Positions 41,675 through 51,392 of a stretch of 64,000 nucleotides of DNA are shown here, piece by piece; position 1 is the stretch's first letter, and the number at the start of each line of letters is the position of its first letter. Both the position numbers and the translations under genes were made by a program. The notes below the pieces were generated by a model, which was given only the letters and a program-made list of their open reading frames with translations, was not told the origin of the DNA and made no database searches. This DNA comes from Meira nashicola (taxonomy: Eukaryota; Basidiomycota; Exobasidiomycetes; Exobasidiales; Brachybasidiaceae): positions 207,178-271,177 of the forward strand of contig BCJU01000001.1 in assembly GCA_001600355.1 (NCBI GenBank). The letters run 5' to 3'.

Positions 41675-43411
41675 TTACACGGCGGATCCTCTGCCTCCAA
41701 TATTTATACTACTCGTTCTCGCATGTGCTGAACCTGTTCTTCCATGTGCTTTGCTCGTGCTGTTTGTGTTGGCTAATGAAGTTGACGAAAGACCATCGAT
41801 AGGTATTGTAGAAGAAGACAAGCCTGGTTCACCTTTACCATTGCCCAAAGTACCACGAGCGAATTCGTTTAATTTATTCGTCAAAGCTTTGAATTCGATA
41901 CCACTAGAAGTACCCAAAGAATCTCTCGAACCACTTCCGCTCATTCCATTGCCAATCGTATCTGCAGTTTTCACAGCAGCTGTTTCAACCCATACTTTTG
42001 CTTTTTCAACTGCACGCATTACAGGTGGTCCAACAGCTCTAGTCACATTTTCCACTGCAGCTTCAGTTTTATGTGGAATTTCCAAGTATGCAGCCGTCCT
42101 TGGATCTACATCGCCTATCCAAAAGCCGGTAGAAGTACAATCTCTTGCATCTTCTATCAACCAAGTGTACCACATCCGAGCAATCGGTACAGTAGCAGCG
42201 TGCCATAAAGCATGAGCGTCCAAAGCTCTCCAAATTGGTGGAAAATCGAGGACTTCTAATAATGTTGCTAGCCAAAGAAGTGCTAAGATTAATTGCAATT
42301 GTCTTCTTCCTTTGCGCGAGGAGGAAGGTGGAAGTGGATTCGGTGTTGAAACTGGTACGGGCGGAGAACCTCCGTTATGATGAATGTGTGCTGGGGAAGA
42401 TGTGTGAGGTGAAGAACGCAATCGATCAAATCGTCCATTGTAGTGAATTGAAGAAGAGAAGATCTCGGGTTTGAATGAGTATGTAAGCCACAAAAGACTG
42501 TTTGAGATACCGATCAAGATATTGGCTTTCATGTTGTACGAATAATCGAATCTACCAAAGCTTAAATATAGAATGTGTAACGTCAATGCACCACCAAATG
42601 TCCTCACCAGAATTCTGAACGCTATACTTCCAGGTGCAATCCTCCAAAGCCTACATACTGCATAGAACAATCCTCCCAAGACCACTGCTCCTGCTGAGAA
42701 ATAATCCATTCGTTCTGTGAAGGGCTTGTCCCGGGTATGAAAGATAGCTGACCATAACCATGCAAAGCAGCTGACAAGTGCATGCAAGATATAAACCAGC
42801 TTCAACGGGAAAGCGTCGGGAACCTGTTTTCGTAGTCTGTCTAAAGCTGATAGATGAACGTAAAAGTTGGCAATGCTGAACAAGACACTTAGAGGTTCTT
42901 GTGCGCCAAACAAGCGTATAAAGACCCATTTGCCATGATATTGTACCATCTCTTTCTGAACGGGTCTAAGGGCTGCCAATTTACCTTGCACGAGCTCTTC
43001 CACCAATCGTCTCTGCTCTGATCTGGACCAACCATTTTTTGCGGAAGCCGATTCAATTGTCTTTAGTGCGTCTTGTCGAATATGTGTAACTCTTTCATGA
43101 GCTTCATTTGTGACTCTGTGTGTACAATGATATTTGCAATCATCAAAACATGTCCAAAATGTCATGCGTAAAATTGCTGGCAAGATTGTTGCTTTTGCCG
43201 TACCATCGTCCCAATTTATTCCTACTAAACAAGAATCTCTATCACAAGAATCTACGCATTTTTGATATTCAGGAGAACGATCGCCTTGTGAAGCGGAGAC
43301 GGGTTGAATTGATGTAAGCAAGAGTAGCAAAAGGGGTGCAATATACGTTAAAAGTAATGGAAGTCGTAACCTCGTCCGGGTTCGATGACGCTGTGATCTA
43401 ATTTGTGTCAT
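41675..43411 (-). CDS. PER1: PER1/PGAP3 GPI-anchor lipid remodelling protein
   Basis: I choose the ATG at 43411 (MTQIRSQRH), giving 578 residues. It places a clean signal peptide (about 15-40, ending VSAS) before the luminal CVDSCDRDSC. An ATG at 43714 in the same open frame would add 101 hydrophilic Cys/Ser/Arg-rich residues before the signal and seems unlikely. Per1 motifs include FWTCFDDCKYHCTH, QYHGKWVFIRLFGAQEP, SAIFHTRD and about seven membrane helices. In the family it is an ER/Golgi phospholipase A2-type enzyme of the CREST superfamily, removing the sn-2 acyl chain of GPI anchors. Yeast Per1 is about 357 residues; here a Ser/Gly-rich tail of about 170 residues follows the last helix. 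Confidence 0.9.
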   Translation of the reverse strand: MTQIRSQRHRTRTRLRLPLLLTYIAPLLLLLLTSIQPVSASQGDRSPEYQKCVDSCDRDSCLVGINWDDGTAKATILPAILRMTFWTCFDDCKYHCTHRVTNEAHERVTHIRQDALKTIESASAKNGWSRSEQRRLVEELVQGKLAALRPVQKEMVQYHGKWVFIRLFGAQEPLSVLFSIANFYVHLSALDRLRKQVPDAFPLKLVYILHALVSCFAWLWSAIFHTRDKPFTERMDYFSAGAVVLGGLFYAVCRLWRIAPGSIAFRILVRTFGGALTLHILYLSFGRFDYSYNMKANILIGISNSLLWLTYSFKPEIFSSSIHYNGRFDRLRSSPHTSSPAHIHHNGGSPPVPVSTPNPLPPSSSRKGRRQLQLILALLWLATLLEVLDFPPIWRALDAHALWHAATVPIARMWYTWLIEDARDCTSTGFWIGDVDPRTAAYLEIPHKTEAAVENVTRAVGPPVMRAVEKAKVWVETAAVKTADTIGNGMSGSGSRDSLGTSSGIEFKALTNKLNEFARGTLGNGKGEPGLSSSTIPIDGLSSTSLANTNSTSKAHGRTGSAHARTSSINIGGRGSAV

Positions 43412-44277
43412 TGAGATGGTGTCAGTTTCGGATGTGCGTGTGCATTGATCGACACAATCTTGAGTTTGCTTGTTTGCTTCAGAAGCAAGGCATGATCCGC
43501 TACTCTCATTCAGTTTCTGCATCGATCTCCTTGATTGTTGGCAGTCAGTTCTGCGGGATCGTAGTGGTCTTAGCGCATGTGTTGAATGTAATTCTCTATG
43601 TTCATCTGATGATGTTGACGATGTGTTGGATACGCAATTGCGACTACACTCTCCAACTGTATCTAGGAAGTACATATGACTTGATGTATTCCGATCTATA
43701 TTTGGTTTGATCATGATGAAGAAGATGTCCTTCTTTTTTGGACGACAAATTTAAAGATGATTGCATCAATCAATGAATATGAATCAGATCGCGTTGATCA
43801 CACGCTTCCAAAGGTTTTTCTAGACAGCTAGCTTGCAAGCTACGCCTACCCTGGCCGCTTGGAAGAAAGACTGCTTTTTTTTTGGCTCTGTGTTTGCGAG
43901 CGTGTGTGCAGTGCATAGATGCAGTCAAATTGTGTGAAAATGTATATAGTCTATGTAGGTCGGCTTTGGAATTTTTGACATTTGCATTTTTTTCGCTAAT
44001 TTGTGTTTTCTCCATTACACAGCACAGCCTAGCGGCATAAAAATGTCGTGTTCTGTTGTGCCAAACCTCTTTAGTCTATATGCACTAATCGCCGTCCTTT
44101 TGCCCCAGCATACGCACGCTTCTATTTTAAGAGGGTTTGAAGGCCTTATGCATCAAACTGGCGTTTGTTGCATAAATTGATTTTTCGCTGGCTTGGCTTT
44201 TTCTAATGAATAAAATAGTAGAAAACATAATCATTACGGGTCATCAATCATACATACAAACATATTTAATTTAATTT
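43412..44277. promoter_or_regulatory. Upstream region of PER1
   Basis: An 866-bp interval between PER1 (start at 43411) and the 3' end of the epimerase fusion. Its first 303 bp (43412-43714) are open in the PER1 frame. The rest has short frames (for example 43770-44015) without recognisable features. Confidence 0.4.
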
Positions 44278-47037
44278 TTAAGTTGCTGTTTCAGCAGGAG
44301 AAACTTTATCGTCTAACCCATTTTGATCTTTTTTGCTCAACACTTTGCGAAGACTGAAGGATTTCATCTTTGCTGATAAACCTTCTTTTTCATCATCAGC
44401 ATCATCATTTTTAGCTGATTTGGGATCCTCTTTGTCAACTGATTCTTTCGAAAACATTTTATCCTTCAAACTCTTTCCTTTAAGCTTCTTTGTAAGCTTG
44501 CCATAAGACTCTAAACCTTGTAACATCATCAAACTCTTGCTCAATGTCACATGTTCCAAATTCACGCCTGAATCTTGTAAAGAAGCAACAAAGAATCGGA
44601 AATGGGCCGTACCTGCTCGATAATGTCCACTTAATGGAGAAAGACTAGTCAAATAACCATCTTTGGCTTTCAGTAAACCTGCTGATAAAACACGTCCACC
44701 GTACAAGAATGAACTATGTTGGAATTTACCAGTTGTCTTTATTCCAACAAATAATTCATGTCTACTGTTGTACACGTAAATCCATGTATTATCCGCAACA
44801 GTCTTGCGCAAAAGCTTTTCCCAAAATCCAGCAGGAGTGAAAGATTTCAAACCTTTCTTTGGTTGTGATTCATTTCCACCATAATGTCGCGCTCTTTGTT
44901 TTGCATCCTCTTCCTCCTCGGAATCAAGACCATCATCATCACTACTGCTGCTGCTACTACTTGAATCATCATCGCGTAACTTATGACCTCTCCTTGCAGC
45001 TCTCTCTTCGCGTTGACGTCTGAGTTCGGCTTTTTCTTCTTCTCCAAGTTCCACAATACCATTACCATTTCCTAGATCTCTCCAGCGATTCTTTGCTGTA
45101 TCAACGTATTTTCCATTTCTACGGAAAACCAATCGACCATCTTTAACATCAACGATGTAATTAGCACGCTTTTCACTACTCAAGTATGTCACTTGTTCTT
45201 TGTCCAATTGATCGCGTGGACATTCAGGAAGGCTAACATCTTTACCATCACCTTCATCAAGCCATTTGAAGAAATTATCTTTTGTATTTTGATCTTCTTC
45301 CCAGGCGGCATGGTAATGTTTCAAATTGCTTCCATAACGATGTTTCTTATCAACCATTTCAAGCCAATATTGCGCTTCCATCACTTTGCTCAATTCTTGC
45401 GCAGGAGCACCACGGGTCCACTTTTCCACCATTTTGAGACCATATTGGTTTTTGTGGGCGATACTACGGATATTGTCCACCTTTCCATTCTCATTGGCGC
45501 CAGGAACATCTCCAACCATTCCTTCGCTCTCCTCTCGCTTTGGCGCGCCACCTTCACTTCCTTGTCGGTCACGCAATGCAGAAGAAAGGGTTGGATCAGG
45601 CTCTAAACTTGGACCACCCTCGACCGGACCGGAATCTTTTTCATCCAATTGAGTTCCAGGGCTGCCTGCCAATTGACCGACAAGTAAACCTCCTCTCTTC
45701 CATCGGCTTGAGGCATCATTCTTCGATCCATCTTTGGCTTCTTTGTGTGCTCCTTCCAATCGCACACGACCCATTGCATCTCCCCAACGTGCATTAGGGG
45801 ATAGTCTTTTACCATCTGCTTCACGTTCACCGACATATTTGCGATAATTGCGTTGGATGACCCTTGCAGCAGCTGCTTCAGAATCGTCATTTCCACTTTG
45901 ACTTCCGTAGTGCTCTTTGCAAGTATTGTGTAAAGCTTCATCACTGGGTCCACTCTTTGAAGATTTCTCGCCTTTACTCTCATTATCTTTGCTAGACTTG
46001 TTAGCAGCAGCAGCAGCTCCCGTTGCAGCTCCCGTTGCAGCTCCCGCTAATGCTCCAGCACCTGCGGCTGCACCACCTGCTTCAACAGCAGTCTTTTTCT
46101 CTTTGTTATCTACAGTTGAGCTAGGCCTCCCATTGGCTGCTTTGTAAGTGAGTGTTTGAGTGGCAGTCCATTCTTTGCCTTTCTCCAGCGAAGCAAAAGA
46201 AGCAACATGACCTGGTTCAGCACAAACGAATTCACGCCATCCTCCTTCATGCAAATCTCCCATATCAGAATCTGCAGCTTTACCTGGGTTCCAAAGAGTT
46301 GTATCTGGGATCGTTTTGCTGCGTTCGAGGGTGATTTGTGCTTCGCTATCATCATTGGCAGTAATTGTGAGCGTAGGAGCGCTTCCTTGATAAACACGAT
46401 CGATCTCTTCACTCCATCCTTGTTGCTCTACATCATTAGAAGAAACAACTTTGCCAGCAACTTTGTCATTGTAGCCAATACCTTTCAATCCGCTTGCCTT
46501 GGCAGTAGCAGAAGGTAAGGCGAGGTAGGTGTGGAACAAGGCATGGAATGGCATTGAATCATACTTTGAGGTGGATAAATGCTCTACCTTTAAAGTTGAT
46601 TCAAGGGTATCTTTGGTTAGGGTAACGGTATGATGAATTTTGAACGGACAAGGAAACTTTTCAAGTAGAGAAGGTTCATCATCGCTAGAGAGGGACATTG
46701 TGACGCTTGCTTTGTTTGTCTCATCGGATTTCTTGTTCTCCAACTTCCAATTTCTGTCTCGACAAAATCCATGACGAGTACAATTTTTAATTTGTTCAGG
46801 TACATCACCATGGTCTTTAACTTCTCCAAATACGGGAAATACGATAGGAATACCACCTCTGAATGCTTTTCCTGGTTTTGTATCTTTTGATAGAAAGATG
46901 GCAGAATAATCTTTTGTTGTTGAAGAGGATGGATGCCATCCGATCACAGTAGAACCGAATAAGGCAATATCTGCCCATGCATTTTCCACTTGAATACGAA
47001 ACACTTTGCCGTCATCTTTCTCATTGATTGATGACAT
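44278..47037 (-). CDS. Glucose-6-phosphate 1-epimerase fused to IQM-like calmodulin-binding region
   Basis: One uninterrupted frame of 919 residues. About 1-300 match hexose-6-phosphate mutarotase (YMR099C type): FRGGIPIVFPVFGE, RHGFCRD with His89, FHALFHTYLALP and FVCAEPGHVASF, which carries the candidate catalytic Glu. This enzyme interconverts alpha- and beta-glucose-6-phosphate. An Ala/Gly linker (about 318-350) follows, encoded by 12-bp repeats. Next comes an IQ motif, ARVIQRNYRKYVGERE (about 385-403), and a region with IQM-family features: ELSKVMEAQYWLEMVDKKHRYG, WIYVYNSRHELFVGIKTTGKFQHSSFL and LSPLSGHYRAG. IQM proteins are known in plants and fungi as IQ-containing proteins. The tail is Lys-rich. 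The fusion suggests a calmodulin-linked sugar-phosphate enzyme; an unnoticed gene boundary is the alternative. Confidence 0.85.
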   Translation of the reverse strand: MSSINEKDDGKVFRIQVENAWADIALFGSTVIGWHPSSSTTKDYSAIFLSKDTKPGKAFRGGIPIVFPVFGEVKDHGDVPEQIKNCTRHGFCRDRNWKLENKKSDETNKASVTMSLSSDDEPSLLEKFPCPFKIHHTVTLTKDTLESTLKVEHLSTSKYDSMPFHALFHTYLALPSATAKASGLKGIGYNDKVAGKVVSSNDVEQQGWSEEIDRVYQGSAPTLTITANDDSEAQITLERSKTIPDTTLWNPGKAADSDMGDLHEGGWREFVCAEPGHVASFASLEKGKEWTATQTLTYKAANGRPSSTVDNKEKKTAVEAGGAAAGAGALAGAATGAATGAAAAANKSSKDNESKGEKSSKSGPSDEALHNTCKEHYGSQSGNDDSEAAAARVIQRNYRKYVGEREADGKRLSPNARWGDAMGRVRLEGAHKEAKDGSKNDASSRWKRGGLLVGQLAGSPGTQLDEKDSGPVEGGPSLEPDPTLSSALRDRQGSEGGAPKREESEGMVGDVPGANENGKVDNIRSIAHKNQYGLKMVEKWTRGAPAQELSKVMEAQYWLEMVDKKHRYGSNLKHYHAAWEEDQNTKDNFFKWLDEGDGKDVSLPECPRDQLDKEQVTYLSSEKRANYIVDVKDGRLVFRRNGKYVDTAKNRWRDLGNGNGIVELGEEEKAELRRQREERAARRGHKLRDDDSSSSSSSSDDDGLDSEEEEDAKQRARHYGGNESQPKKGLKSFTPAGFWEKLLRKTVADNTWIYVYNSRHELFVGIKTTGKFQHSSFLYGGRVLSAGLLKAKDGYLTSLSPLSGHYRAGTAHFRFFVASLQDSGVNLEHVTLSKSLMMLQGLESYGKLTKKLKGKSLKDKMFSKESVDKEDPKSAKNDDADDEKEGLSAKMKSFSLRKVLSKKDQNGLDDKVSPAETAT
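46013..46048 (+). repeat. 12-bp tandem repeat, three units, in the fusion linker
   Basis: The unit GCAGCTCCCGTT occurs at 46013-46024 and 46025-46036, with a third copy differing at one base at 46037-46048. On the minus strand it encodes repeated Gly-Ala-Ala-Thr in the linker between the epimerase and IQ regions. Confidence 0.8.
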
Positions 47038-47965
47038 TTTGGCTAGAGGTAGAGTGGATGGAATTGATGTGGTGGATGAAATAGAAAAGGTAGAAAGGGA
47101 TTTTTCTCGGCCTTGCTTGGCAGCGGGGCTCTTTTTGGTGAATCGACGCTTATCTGTTTTAATCGGCTCTGCTAGTGTATAAGAATACCGGCGGCTAATA
47201 CCTAAAAAGCTGTCTTTCTAACGTCAGGCGTGTGCACTGAGGTAGGTGAGATAGAGTTGATTGATAGCAGTGTTGTGGAGACGTCATGCTTTTTTTTATT
47301 ATTTATTTTAGCCCATGTTGGAATAAATCTGGTTCAGGAACGGCAGTGCTTTTGTGCGTACGCAAGCTAAAAATTGGCGTGGCAGTGCGTAAGATGCATG
47401 TCTTGACAAATTATCTGCTGCTAAAGTGGCTTTCGTAGGGCGTACGTTGGTGCGATTTATTTAGTGCATGATCGGATTGATTTATGACGTCTTATACATT
47501 ACCGAATAAAAAAATGCTTAATGCACGATTTATACGATTGGACTTTTATGAGACCAAAAGTAGTCCTCCCGAGATCGTGTAAGATGTAGGTAAAAAAATG
47601 TCAAATATCTACTTGATTGATAACAAAAGCCGCGAAAGGTGGCTTTACTATCTCTCTCTCACTCTCTCAATCTATGCGTGTGTATTGCGGGAAGATAGTC
47701 TATTAGATTTCACAATTTGGATTATGGGGGCAAGGCGCGAAAGGAAGATCGAAACACGCGCGTGACGCGGAAAGTTGTCTTCGCGTTTTGGCAGCGAGCG
47801 TTTTGCTGCTTATTTTTATGCATGTTGCATACAGAATTAGCCGACGCGAGAAGAAAGGTCAGATGATTCCATACATACCGTACATACATCTGTTACATGC
47901 TTAGAATGAAATCTTGATCTTGACCATCATCAATCTTGTGTGTGTGTGTGTGTACATATACAACA
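47038..47965. promoter_or_regulatory. Divergent upstream region, epimerase fusion / ERG2, with (TG)8 repeat
   Basis: A 928-bp interval between the two starts. It contains a (TC)n-like tract near 47649-47672 and a (TG)8 microsatellite at 47937-47952, which lies only 14 bp before the ERG2 ATG. No gene was seen. Confidence 0.5.
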
Positions 47966-48733
47966 ATGTCATCTCGTGGTGGAAGAAAGAGTACTTCAGC
48001 AAGAGCTTCACCTGCTTCTAAGAGCGTAAAATCCAAATCATCAAGTGGTAAACAAAGTTCTGGATTAGGATGGAAATCTATTTCATTATTGGTGATAATT
48101 GGTTTTGTTGCAATCATTGCTGCTTTGGATAGAATTAGATCGAACTTTTATATTTTCAGTCCAACAAAATTACATGCAATCACTCAAAAAGCAGTTGCTA
48201 GACATGGAAATGATACACAAGCAATCTTTGATGATATCCTTGTAGAATTACATGGTGATCCAACTCTAAAACCTTATTTGAACAAAAATGGAGTTAGAAC
48301 TCAATTCGAATGGATGTTTAATAATGCAGGTGGTGCAATGGGATCGATGTATATAATTCATGCTTCTATTACTGAATATCTAATCTTCTTTGGAAGTCCA
48401 GTTGGAACAGAAGGTCATACAGGTCGTCATACAGCAGATGATTATTTTCACATTTTAACAGGTGAACAATATGCTTATGCTGCAGGTGCATTGGTACCTG
48501 AAATTTATGGACCAGGTACACAACATCATTTACGCAGAGGATATGTTAAGCAATATATGATGCCGGAAAGTGGTTGCTTTGCCTTGGAATTAGCTCAAGG
48601 TTGGATTCCACCAATGATGCCGTTCGGATTAGCAGATGTTCTCTTTTCAACTTTGGATTTCCCATCTTTCGGTCAAACTGTTTGGATCACAGCTCGCGAA
48701 ATGGTCGGTAATTTGCTTATTGGAAAGTTTTAG
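47966..48733 (+). CDS. ERG2: C-8 sterol isomerase
   Basis: A single exon of 255 residues from ATG 47966 (MSSRGGRK), with A at -3. A basic, Ser-rich cytosolic head (1-35) is followed by one hydrophobic helix (about 38-58) and the ERG2/sigma-1-receptor domain. Typical blocks include QFEWMFNNAGGAMGSM, HASITEYLIFFGSPVGTEGHTGRH, DDYFHILTGEQ and MMPESGCFALELAQGWIPPMMPFG. The enzyme moves the sterol B-ring double bond from C8(9) to C7(8) in ergosterol synthesis at the ER and is the target of morpholine antifungals. Yeast Erg2 is 222 residues; the extra length here is the basic head. The 3' end converges on DAD2. Confidence 0.96.
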   Translation: MSSRGGRKSTSARASPASKSVKSKSSSGKQSSGLGWKSISLLVIIGFVAIIAALDRIRSNFYIFSPTKLHAITQKAVARHGNDTQAIFDDILVELHGDPTLKPYLNKNGVRTQFEWMFNNAGGAMGSMYIIHASITEYLIFFGSPVGTEGHTGRHTADDYFHILTGEQYAYAAGALVPEIYGPGTQHHLRRGYVKQYMMPESGCFALELAQGWIPPMMPFGLADVLFSTLDFPSFGQTVWITAREMVGNLLIGKF

Positions 48734-48848
48734 TTGGAATTCACCACTTTGAAATGCTGAAATGGATAGTCTCAAAATAATAGTACATTCCCCTTTCTTT
48801 TTCTTTGTAGTTTACATAGACATGCTTTAAAAAAAATACAAAATCATT

Positions 48849-49351
48849 TCATGTTTCATTCTTTGTCTCTTCAGTAGAAGTGCCTGCGTCTACAGGTAAT
48901 CGAACAAGGGTATCAGGGATTTGTTTTTGCTCTATTGTTACATCATCTTGACCCATTTGTTTATGAAGCATTGATTGTCGTGCGATTTGCATTGCTCTGA
49001 AAACGCCTGACCAAGAGGACATGACTGATGCGACAGCTGTGAAAGTTTGAGAGATGGTAAGCAATTAATTCTCGTAAAACATTCTCAACAACAACTCTTA
49101 CCTTCACCTCCTTCAACGAGTGCATCAACATTATCACCTAATTTTTCAATATCTCTTGCTAATCGAGCAGATTGTTCTTTTAGCATAATCAATCCTTCCA
49201 ATTCTTGTCTTTTTGATTGTAACCTTGCCGATGCAGATCCACCACCGCCTCCTCCCCCAGGAGCGAACGATTGCCTTTGTTGTGAATCGGCAATAAATAT
49301 CGAAGGTCTAGAACTCATTTCAGGTTGTGGATAATAAGACTGTCTAGACAT
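48849..49351 (-). CDS. DAD2: DASH/Dam1 complex subunit Dad2
   Basis: CDS is complement(join(48849..49036, 49102..49351)), 145 residues. Neither exon is convincing alone. Splicing the 65-nt intron (GTAAGA donor, TTCACAG acceptor) creates the Dad2 signature VEGGEAVASVMSSWSGVFRA, with a preceding helix (LEGLIMLKEQSARLARDIEKL). Dad2 is a small coiled-coil subunit of the ring-forming DASH complex that couples kinetochores to spindle microtubules in fungi. The N-terminus has an added Ser/Tyr/Gly-rich region with a seven-Gly run. The C-terminal tail is acidic. The gene is divergent from GAB1 with 256 bp between the starts. Confidence 0.88.
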
Positions 49352-49607
49352 GATTATGAGATGATATAAACCTTCATTGCTTTTGAGAACTGTATGTTGG
49401 TTGTGTTGATCGAAGGATACTGATTAAATTGTGTGCAGCTATTTAACACACGCGTCTCGTTCGCGTAGTATTTTTACCTTTATTTTTCCAAAAAGTGCAA
49501 GCAAGTGAGGCTAACGATCAAATTCTTGACTATACTATGCTCGAGCCACTTCACGTCAATTCTTCTTCTTGCCTTCATCACGATTTCTCAATTCATTGGT
49601 AGACGAG

Positions 49608-51041
49608 ATGGGTGCTACAAAAAGATTTGAAGGATTATCGCTTCGATGGGTGATCATAGCGGGAGTAGTTGTACGTTTGGCATTCTTTCTTTTGCCTGCA
49701 TTGGATTTTGTTCCTTCTATTTTAGAAAGAAGACCGGAATTGAGTACGCCTACGACTTCTTTCATGGCAGTAAAGGAAGCCTTATATCTACAAAAGTCAT
49801 ACAAACTCTCGAATCAAACATTACCACAACCATATCAATCGGGAAATCTATATTTACCACCAATAATATTACGTTATTTGGAGCCAATTTTGAGCAGAAC
49901 AGGTAACACTGCAAAATCTTTTCATATCACAACGGCTATTATTTGGAGTTTCTCAGATGCAATAACTGCATTACTGTTTGCAAATATTTATAGAAAAAAG
50001 CAAAAATATCTCAAACGTATTCATGCTTCTCCAGATCAAGCTCAATTAGATACTTCAATTTTGGCAGGATCAGTGCTTTCTTCAGCAGGTGGTGTAGCTG
50101 CTTTCTTTTTATTCAATCCTTTCAGCATTGCTACATGTTTGGCAAGGTCAACAACAACGCTCAATAATCTCGCATTAGCACTTGCTATAAGTTCAGCTTT
50201 ATCTGCTTCGCTTTTGATGGTTAGCTTGGGAATTGTGTCTGCCATTCTCATTTCACTATATCCAATCCTTTTGGTTCCTGCTATAACGATACTCTATAGT
50301 ATGAGCGCAACCTCAAATACAACACGTAATAGATCCGGTAAACAAATATGGTCTATAGGTCATGCAATCATTTGTCTTTTCTTTATTGCTGCAACATTGT
50401 CGATCCATGCATATGTGAGCTACGAGGTGAGCGGCAAAGATTGGACGTTTATCGATCGTGCATATGGTACAATCTTATTCGTTCCAGATCTGTCACCGAA
50501 TATTGGATTATGGTGGTACTTTTTTATTGAAATTTTTGATCATTTCAGAGATTTCTTTTTGTTGGCTTTTAATGTTCATGTGGCAAGTTATGCGATTCCA
50601 CTTACGATTAAATATCGACAAGATCCTCTATTTGCAATTACCGCATTGACAGGTTTGATTGCCGTTTTGAAAAGTTATCCAACATTAGGAGATTCATCAA
50701 TATTTTTATCTTTGTTGATGTTACACAGAGAGATTTCACCTTATTTACGACATACACTTTTTACTACTTTACTTTATACCCTTGCCACTTTAATGATGCC
50801 TGCTTTGCATCACCTTTGGCTTCAAGCAGGTAGTGGAAATGCGAATTTCTTTTATGCTTCTACACTTGTTTGGGCTTTAGCAGGAGGATCTTCTGTTTTA
50901 GATGCAATGTGGGCATGGGGAAGATGGAAATGGGAAACGGAAAGGAAGCAAGATATCAGTGGAAATCGAGATAGAATTGCAACTCAAATTGGTAAGAATA
51001 AAGAAGATTTTATTCTACATAGAAGAGTAATACAAGCTTGA
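49608..51041 (+). CDS. GAB1: GPI transamidase subunit GAB1/PIG-U
   Basis: A single exon of 477 residues from the ATG at 49608 (MGATKRF); upstream in-frame codons lack ATG. It is a polytopic protein with about eight or more membrane helices. Family features include an N-terminal helix with VVVRLAFF, the SFMAVKEALYLQ region, YLPPIILRYLEP, FFLFNPFSIATCLARSTTTLNNL, and an FRDFFLLAFNVHVASYAIPL segment near 330. PIG-U/Gab1 is a subunit of the ER complex that attaches GPI anchors to proteins, thought to aid recognition of the GPI lipid. PER1, another GPI-pathway gene, lies 6 kb upstream; linkage may be chance. Confidence 0.92.
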   Translation: MGATKRFEGLSLRWVIIAGVVVRLAFFLLPALDFVPSILERRPELSTPTTSFMAVKEALYLQKSYKLSNQTLPQPYQSGNLYLPPIILRYLEPILSRTGNTAKSFHITTAIIWSFSDAITALLFANIYRKKQKYLKRIHASPDQAQLDTSILAGSVLSSAGGVAAFFLFNPFSIATCLARSTTTLNNLALALAISSALSASLLMVSLGIVSAILISLYPILLVPAITILYSMSATSNTTRNRSGKQIWSIGHAIICLFFIAATLSIHAYVSYEVSGKDWTFIDRAYGTILFVPDLSPNIGLWWYFFIEIFDHFRDFFLLAFNVHVASYAIPLTIKYRQDPLFAITALTGLIAVLKSYPTLGDSSIFLSLLMLHREISPYLRHTLFTTLLYTLATLMMPALHHLWLQAGSGNANFFYASTLVWALAGGSSVLDAMWAWGRWKWETERKQDISGNRDRIATQIGKNKEDFILHRRVIQA

Positions 51042-51392
51042 GAAAATGTATCTATACCATCAAATGTATAAAACATAACATCACACTGATAGGAAATCGG
51101 AGTGCGGAATTTAATTCTTTTTGTTCTTGCTCTGTTGAAAGCCGAAGTGATTAGCCGGTTTAGCGACTCTGTCAATGTGGCTATTGATAAATTGTGTACG
51201 CGGGAAGATCTAAACCGCCGTGTGCCCTGCATAACCGAGTTATTACCCCGCATGAATGAAAAACTTACAAGCTTGCAAATTCTCACGCTTGCTTTTACTG
51301 GTGCAGTACAATCATCAACGAATAAAGTATAAAAATATCAATGATTTGAACAAATTCGAGACAATACCACCACAGCCTTGTTATCATCCAAT
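51042..51392. promoter_or_regulatory. Upstream region of the hydroxylase gene
   Basis: A 351-bp interval between GAB1 and the hydroxylase, both on the plus strand. A short frame at 51102-51332 begins at GTG and is not supported as a gene. Confidence 0.4.

Noticed and set aside
43412..43714. N-terminal 101 residues upstream of the PER1 signal peptide
   Set aside because: Hydrophilic, Ser/Cys/Arg-rich and placed before a perfect signal peptide; the internal ATG at 43411 is the better start.
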